From: Rhodotorula mucilaginosa
Lineage: Eukaryota; Basidiomycota; Microbotryomycetes; Sporidiobolales; Sporidiobolaceae
NCBI GenBank assembly: GCA_034406715.1
Contig: CP137867.1
Coordinates: 1,054,001 to 1,118,000 of the forward strand
Length of the DNA stretch: 64,000 nt
Direction of reading: 5' to 3'
Positions 59,225 through 64,000 of the stretch are shown here, piece by piece (position 1 is the stretch's first letter; every line of letters begins with the position of its first letter). The notes under the pieces are model-generated. The model worked only from the letters and a program-made list of their open reading frames with translations. It did no database searches and was not told where the DNA came from. Both the position numbers and the translations under genes were made by a program.

Positions 59225-61436
59225 TCAACCAGAGTGCTCGACCACAGTCGTGACGAGCTTGCCGTTCTGAACCACCGTCTTGAACTGCTCCGGGACGGCC
59301 TTCTCCTCAAAGATGCCGTCCTCCTCACCCTCGACCGGCAGCGAGATGTTAAGCGCCGAGCATTTCGACGAGACGATCTCGCACTCGAGCGAGTCCTTCG
59401 AGAGGTACACTTGGCCGCCGTCGTTGCCGTCGAGCAGGATGGTCGGGACCTTGCCGAGGATCTGGACCGTGAACGAAGGCGAGTTCGACACCGAGAGGGA
59501 GGAGACTGTGCTGTCGAGCAGGATGGATGTCTTGGGGCAGTTGACTGCGAGCGTCATGCAAATGGTCAGAACAGCGGGCCTTTTCGGTTGTATTCTCGGA
59601 TCTGCCCTACCGAGGGAGATGGCGTTGACCTTGCCCTCGATCTGAATGACCGAGCCCTTGACGTTGAAAGCGTTGACGGTCTGGTTGATCTCGGTGTTGT
59701 CGATGACGATGTTGCGGTCGCCGTCAAAGTTTTCCTGCTCAGTTTTCCAATCAGTCAGCGAGGCGGATCAGACTCGGCGTGAGACGACAAGCGTATCACG
59801 CACGACATTCCACTTGTTGCCGTCAAGCTCCTTCTTGGCCGGCTTCTTCTGCATCGCACTCGGCTTGGGGGGCTTTTGCGGAGCGGAGGACGAAGCTGCC
59901 GAGGAGGGTTGCGGAACCGCGTCCCGGGGTGAGCGGCGACATTTCAAGTGAAGCAGAGGGAAACAAGTCGGGCACTCACAAGAAGTCGGGACGACGCCCG
60001 CCGTCCGCAACTCTGGGTTCTTGTGCGTCATCTCGCTCTTGTCGACGTGGCGCAACCCTTTGGTCACGCTCTCGCCCTGGTTGAGCTGCGCAAAGACGGA
60101 CGACATGTCGCCGCCACTGCTTCCGCCTCCGGTCGTCGTCGTCGAAGGAGCTGCGGGCGCGGGAGGCGGCGGCGGAGGCGGCGCTCCGGGAGCGGGAGGA
60201 GGAGGAGGCGGCGGCGGGGGAGGGGGAGCACCGCCCCCGCTGGGAGCAGAGGCGGCAGCGGCGTTTCCGAGCTTGTACGTCTTTGGGTCGGCTCCCTGCA
60301 TCGTCCAGGCCAAGAAGCGTCAGTGAACTGATGGGCGCCGTAGCGAAAAGGCCAACGAACGAACCTTGGGGTTCCAGGTGAGGCCGGTGGTGTGGTACTG
60401 CATGATGTACTTTCGCAGCTCTTCCAGGACGGCGATGAAGCTCCTTGCCCATTCGACTTGCTTCGGGTTCCTGCGGGCGCGAAGATGAAATGCAGTTGAG
60501 CGGGTGCCGGAACTGTAGAGCGTGACCCGCACGAATTCCTCACGAGTCTTTGTGTTCCTTGATGACCCTGTTGACCCAGAACATACTGCTGTCCTTGAAC
60601 TCGCCGACGTATGGACCCGGCTTGCTGTCCTGCAAAACCGGGCGAAAGGAAACGGGAGTGAGCAGGCTGCGTCGGAATTTGTCGCGCGCGGAAAAATGCA
60701 AACACACGCACGAGGGTGACCCATCCGAGGGCGGGGATCCCTTCGCTGACGACGGTGAGCTGGTTGCTCTCTTTCGCGGCGCGGTTCTTCTCCTTGACGT
60801 CGATGACGGCGAGCAAAGCGGTCTGGGTGGGGCCGATCAAGTCCTGGTACTCTGGCGCCGAGGTCGGCAGCTGGGTGCACGCCGATGCGAGGCGGATAAA
60901 GTCCTTTTGGGCGAGGAAGCCATTCGCGACTTGCTGCGCCTGTACGGGACCGCTGTCGTGTCAGCACGCAAGGTGTGGTGGAGAGCGTGACGACGAAAGG
61001 GCTGATCACGGACCTGTTCGGCAACGAGACCGCCAATCTCCTTTGAGAGGTCGACGTACTTTGTGAGCGGTCCGTCGATAAGCTCCTGGAACGCTTCTAC
61101 AGCGGGCGCAGGCTTGTCTGCGGGCTTTGGCGGCGGCGGGGGCGGTGAGGCGACGTTGGCGCCGCTGACGGCGTCTGCGCCCGACACGACGTGCTGCATG
61201 CCGCCGGCCTGAGCCTGCGCGAGTGCGACATCCTCCAAGCGAGTGACGGACGCTTCGAGTCGCTTCAGGAGCGACTGCAGGTTGTTGATGCCTGACCGGA
61301 TGACGACGCGGTGCGGATGCGGTGTGGGGTTCAGTCAGCGAGCAGCTCTAGACGGACGAGGACAGCGACCGGGGCGCGACAGTGGCGATGCGGACTGACC
61401 CTGGTGCGGGATCCCGGCTACGCCAGATGAAGCCAT
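59225..61436 (-). CDS. SRV2: Adenylyl cyclase-associated protein CAP/Srv2
   Basis: CAP recharges and severs actin and links to adenylyl cyclase. Exons 61400-61436, 61014-61291, 60712-60939, 60544-60629, 60365-60470, 59980-60295, 59804-59895, 59611-59734 and 59225-59544 give 528 aa in phase. The N-terminal oligomerisation coil reads INNLQSLLKRLEASVTRLED. The helical folded domain (YVDLSKEIGGLVAEQAQQVA, FIRLASACTQLP) follows. Two polyproline blocks (~256-292) precede a WH2-like segment (GLRHVDKSEMTHKNPELR). The C-terminal beta-sheet CARP domain runs from ENFDGDRNIVIDN to the end (NCPKTSILLDSTVSS). Intron 2 acceptor choice (after CCGTACAG) is the one that gives EQAQQVANGF in frame. Length matches the family. 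Confidence 0.96.
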
Positions 61437-61635
61437 ACTGCAGTCGATTGAACAAAGGAACGTCGGAAGGCTGGCGAGGCAAGTTGTCTCTCGAGGTCAC
61501 CAACTGAACACACACACGGACAGCTTTCTCAAGCGGAAACTGTAGAGCAGAGATGGTTACAGGTATCTAAAGGCAATGCTGGGGGTGCAAGTACACGGAC
61601 AACTCTTTTTAGGGAACGTTCATACTCGTCCTTGT

Positions 61636-64000
61636 TCACTCGAGACCTGTTCGCTTGATCGGCTCGCCCTTGATGACTGCAGAGACACGGATCAGTGTCT
61701 CCTCTTTCTAGCACCTCGCGGGAAAACCAACGATCTCCTCACCTTTCTGAACCTCGGAGAGGTCGAGCGTCTCAAAGTCGACGAGCGCCTGCGCCAGCCT
61801 CTCGAGCTCATCCTTCTTACTCGCGAGCACGACGCGCGCGCGTTCCTGCGCCTGCTCAATCAGCGTCTTGACTTCACTGTCAATCAGGCGCTGCGTCTCC
61901 TCCGAAGGCGGCGGCTGGTCCGAGTCGCCGCCCATGTACGAGACCGGACCGATCGAGTCGGAGAAGCCGAACCGGCGGACCATGTTGGACGCGATCGAGG
62001 TCGCGTTCGAGATGTCGGACGAGGCACCGTCGGTCACGTTCTCCTTGCCGTAGACGAGCTCTTCAGCGACGCGGCCGCCCATCGCAACATCGAGCTTGGC
62101 ACGATACTCGGCGAACGAATGAGATTGACGGTCCTGCGACGCGGGTGGGGGTGAGTTTCGGCCGCTCATGGCACGCCGGGAAAAAAAGACAACTCACCTG
62201 TTCCGGAAGCATGAGAGTGTAGCCGAGAGCGTTTCCGCGCGGGATGACGGTGATCGAATGGAGCGGGTAAGCGCCCTTCGTGTAAAGCGCAAGAAGCTGC
62301 CAAGGGTTTCCGAGCATGCACAGTCAGTCAACGGGAAATAAGAGACGCCGAATCCAAACGGGACGCGACACTTACGGCGTGGCCGGCTTCGTGGTAAGCG
62401 GTCGCGAGCTTGTTCTCTGGCGAGATGAACGCGCTCGTGCGAGCCGCACCCATCATGATGCGTTCCTTGGCCCACTCAAAGTGACTCGGTCGGACCGCGT
62501 CGGCATTGTCCGCCGAGGCCTTGACCGCCGCCTGGTTGACGAGAGCCTGCAAGTCGGCACCGGAGAAGCCGATCGTGCCGCGCGCAATGACCGAGATGTC
62601 GACCGCCTTGTGGTCGTACTGGACACTCTGCATGTGGTGACGCAAGATTTCCATCCTGCCTCGCACGTCGGGCAACGGCACGACGACGTGCTTGTCGAAC
62701 CGGCCGGGACGGACGAGCGCCTTGTCGAGCGATTCGGGGAAGTTGGTCGCTCCGATCAGGATGATGCCCTCTCCCGTAGAGAAGCCGTCCATCTCCGTCA
62801 GGAGCTGGTTCAGCGTCTGCTTGTGGAAAGTCTGGTCCTTCGGCGAGCGCTTGCCGCCGATCGCGTCGAGCTCATCGATAAAGACGATCGCGGGGCTGTT
62901 CTTGCGCGCGGCGGTAAAGAGCTCGCGGATGCGGCGAGCGCCGACACCGACGTACATCTCGTCGAACTCGGAACCGGACGCCGAGAAGAAGGGCACACCG
63001 GCTTCGCCCGCAACGGCGCGTGCAAGCAGAGTCTTTCCGGTACCGGGCGGGCCTGTAAGCGAATCGCGTCGAAGCAGCGGTCAGCGACGAGCTTTGGCTT
63101 AAGTGACGAGCTCTGTACCGCCAAAAGACGCAGACCACTCACCAGTCAGAAGGACGCCGCGAGGCAACCGACCGCCGAGCTTTTCAAACTTTTTCGGGTC
63201 CTTGAGGAACTCGACGATCTCGTACAACTCAGCTTTGGCCTCTTCGACGCCGTGCACGTCCTTGAACGTTGTACCGCGGCGGGACGGATCAGACGGGTCC
63301 GGAGCGGCGATCGGCTGGAATGGCTGGTTGTTGGCTCCGGCGCGGAGAATACCGGACGAGTCGATCAGGAGCGACAGCAACGAGAGGCTGTTCGATTGTG
63401 TACGTGCGGGTGAGTGAGTGACTAGGGTAGGAGGTCTTTGCGAGAGAGAGGGGGGCCCACTCACAGGAGGAACGAGTAGAGAGCCGTGACCGCGATGAAT
63501 TTAAAGATGCGCCAGAACAAGGGGCTCTTGGCCTCTTCGACGATGACCCGGATCGGCTGCGACTTGCCATCCGACTTTGCTGATGCGGCTGAAGCACCGC
63601 CTCCGAGGACTGAAGACCAAGTACCGAACGAGCCGACCGACTGGACGCGCGCGTCGCCGCCCTTTCCGCGGCCGGCGGAACCGGAGAAGAGGGCCGAGAC
63701 CAGCGCGGCTGGTGGGACGGGAGGAGTCGGAGTCGTGGTTGTAGACGCTGCAGACTGGGCGGGTGCGGGTGCGGGCGCGGGGTGGGATGCCGCGGTCGAT
63801 TGCAGGAGGAGCGCCTCACGGCGACCCGGCGCCGCCTGAATCTTTTCAAACGCCTGGGCCACGTCGGCGTCTTCGACTTCGGCATCGCTCGCCCGCGCTG
63901 CCAGTGTCCGCAAGTAGGCCCGGAACGCCTCGTCGTCCCGGAGCGCTTCGACGGAAGCAGCGGCTCCTCCTCCTCCCTCGAGCCAGAGTCCCGTCGCCTC
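61636..64000 (-). CDS. YME1: i-AAA mitochondrial metalloprotease YME1 (N-terminus off the right edge)
   Basis: YME1 is the ATP-dependent protease of the inner mitochondrial membrane facing the intermembrane space. Exons on the minus strand: 63465-64000 (open), 63143-63387, 62376-63052, 62198-62296, 61743-62133 and 61636-61676. Visible parts: an Ala/Pro-rich leader, then a membrane span split by an intron ([14 protein letters not shown]), then [20 protein letters not shown]. Walker A is [17 protein letters not shown], Walker [12 protein letters not shown], the second region of homology [13 protein letters not shown], and the zinc site HEAGH. The M41 tail has [12 protein letters not shown]. The C-terminus ends [13 protein letters not shown]. 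FtsH-family length and order are intact except for the missing start. Confidence 0.95.

Overview
This 64 kb window is nuclear DNA of a GC-rich, intron-dense basidiomycete. I infer a red-yeast-like member of Pucciniomycotina (Rhodotorula/Rhodosporidium/Sporobolomyces type). The evidence is the high GC content, genes packed with short introns (mostly 60-90 nt, GT-rich donors of GTGAGT/GTGCGT/GTAAGT type, CTNAC-like branch points), and the gene set: glucosylceramide synthase plus sphingolipid C4-hydroxylase, an Nha1-type antiporter, a GT17 GlcNAc transferase and a cold-shock-domain protein. Species was not determined. I rebuilt gene models by hand. In nearly all of them the summed exon lengths are divisible by three and the splice phases agree, which is my main internal check.

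Layout. 1-1779 (-) CWC22 splicing factor, cut by the left edge. 1903-3679 (+) glucosylceramide synthase. 4259-8752 (-) large regulator with a GDS1-like winged helix and an APSES/KilA-N-like domain. 9384-11581 (-) Sac-domain phosphoinositide phosphatase. 11949-15464 (-) RSP5/NEDD4 ubiquitin ligase. 15994-17507 (-) OTU1 deubiquitinase. 17656-22912 (+) USP48-type deubiquitinase. 23095-23956 (-) RNase III-fold mitochondrial protein. 24307-26554 (-) Na+/H+ antiporter. 27155-28329 (+) secreted repeat protein with a probable GPI anchor. 29545-32651 (+) CDC25 phosphatase. 33400-34678 (+) SUR2. 35141-46627 (-) tandem array of five F-box-like/LRR-like paralogues. 46977-48757 (+) TAF7. 48941-51755 (-) MCM7. 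52414-54179 (-) cold-shock-domain protein. 55530-57177 (-) SCAMP. 57642-59117 (+) GT17 glycosyltransferase. 59225-61436 (-) CAP/Srv2. 61636-64000 (-) YME1-type i-AAA protease, cut by the right edge.

Most genes are conserved housekeeping genes. Three adjacent genes (RSP5, OTU1, USP48) form a ubiquitin neighbourhood, with the two deubiquitinases sharing a 148 bp divergent promoter. Two enzymes (GCS, SUR2) act on sphingolipids, and CDC25, MCM7 and TAF7 are cell-cycle or transcription genes. MCM7 carries three ACGCGT boxes upstream.

The accessory part, and the best candidate for something undescribed, is the five-copy array at 35-46.6 kb. It has evenly spaced copies, a fixed 145 nt first exon, a fast-changing leucine-rich middle, an acidic tail, signs of segment exchange between copies, one decayed copy, and an intron in three copies whose sequence matches coding sequence in the other two. 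No transposon, tRNA, rRNA, CRISPR array or virus-like element was recognised.
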